Source: JBKDZR01 sp047971485 (GTDB lineage Bacteria > Pseudomonadota > Alphaproteobacteria > Rhodobacterales > Rhodobacteraceae). From it: a stretch of 5,854 nucleotides of DNA. Location of the stretch: positions 1 to 5,854 of the forward strand of contig JBKDZR010000155.1 of NCBI GenBank assembly GCA_047971485.1. The letters run 5' to 3'. The stretch's first letter is position 1. Each line of letters begins with the position of its first letter. Positions 5,705-5,854 of this stretch are shown here, one piece after another. A program made the position numbers and the translations under genes. The notes below the pieces were generated by a model that worked only from the letters and a program-made list of their open reading frames with translations, ran no database searches and was not told the DNA's origin.

Positions 5705-5854
5705 TCAGTCGAACATATCCATTTCGCCAGGCAGGGCCGCGCGTTTCGCGCGGCGGTCTGTTTTCTGGCAGAGCGGGGGCCAGATGTCTGATCTGCGGGA
5801 CATTTTCACACGGCTGCGTTCCGGGGACTTGTATCCCGGCGCATCTGGTGCAAG
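5705..5854 (-). CDS. Possible C-terminal end of an unrecognised upstream gene
   Basis: A minus-strand frame enters from the right edge and stops at TGA (5705-5707), giving 49 visible residues. The sequence is hydrophilic and strongly basic near its end (KTDRRAKRAA at about residues 31-40), finishing with LPGEMDMFD. I do not recognise a family. G/C by codon position is about 63, 55 and 67% for positions 1, 2 and 3: the right order for a coding frame but a weaker bias than the neighbouring genes. Support also comes from layout: this stop, then a hairpin at 5592-5624, then the oxygenase promoter. A perfect 8-base inverted repeat (5736-5743 with 5747-5754) lies within it. The alternative is that this stretch is intergenic, or that a plus-strand gene starts at 5784. 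If this frame is not real, 5471-5854 holds only the promoter, operator, hairpins and short repeat listed here. Confidence 0.4.
   Translation of the reverse strand, partial: LAPDAPGYKSPERSRVKMSRRSDIWPPLCQKTDRRAKRAALPGEMDMFD

Noticed and set aside
5736..5754. Perfect 8-base hairpin (GCCGCGCG / CGCGCGGC, TTT loop) as a plus-strand terminator
   Set aside because: The run of four T's starts several bases after the stem and no plus-strand gene precedes it; the repeat is equally explained by RRAKRAA codons in the minus frame.
5784..5854. Plus-strand gene start (MSDLRDIF...) at the right edge
   Set aside because: Weak ribosome binding site, third-position G/C of only about 57% over 23 codons, and no recognised family; kept only as the alternative to the minus-strand frame.

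Overview
The window looks like a chromosomal segment from a high-GC alphaproteobacterium, most likely a member of the Rhodobacteraceae. This is inferred from strong G/C preference at third codon positions, GGAGG-type ribosome binding sites and gene content; no rRNA or other taxonomic marker is present. No mobile element, tRNA, CRISPR array or phage gene was seen.

Layout, left to right. Positions 2-145 (+) hold the last 47 codons of a TIM-barrel protein whose C-terminus resembles inosose dehydratase (IolE). It meets the next gene tail to tail across a 21-bp gap, with a possible two-sided terminator hairpin. Positions 167-5470 are filled by five minus-strand genes that read as one operon from right to left: a phytanoyl-CoA dioxygenase (PhyH)-family oxygenase (4361-5470), a periplasmic sugar-type binding protein (3358-4302), a ten-helix-class sugar permease (2074-3195), a single-domain ABC ATPase (1295-2074) and a Gfo/Idh/MocA oxidoreductase (167-1255). 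The permease stop and ATPase start share one base. A good sigma-70 promoter lies just upstream of the oxygenase (5523-5552) and is overlapped by repeated GCAAT/ATTGC arms that look like an operator. The 162-bp gap between binding protein and permease carries a GC-rich hairpin and a 16-bp palindrome. Right of the promoter is a hairpin that may end an upstream gene, then a weakly supported partial minus-strand frame (5705-5854).

How the genes may work together (inference): the binding protein, permease and ATPase form a complete class-2 carbohydrate importer in the order binding protein-permease-ATPase. The oxygenase could hydroxylate or oxidatively dealkylate the imported compound, the Gfo/Idh/MocA enzyme could oxidise a hydroxyl to a ketone or act on the released sugar, and the neighbouring IolE-like protein suggests dehydration or isomerisation of a keto-cyclitol or keto-sugar. 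The coherent reading is import and breakdown of a modified cyclitol or sugar, such as an O-methyl or amino derivative. The substrate cannot be fixed from sequence alone. An iron/2-oxoglutarate oxygenase as promoter-proximal gene of a sugar importer operon is the most distinctive feature of the window.
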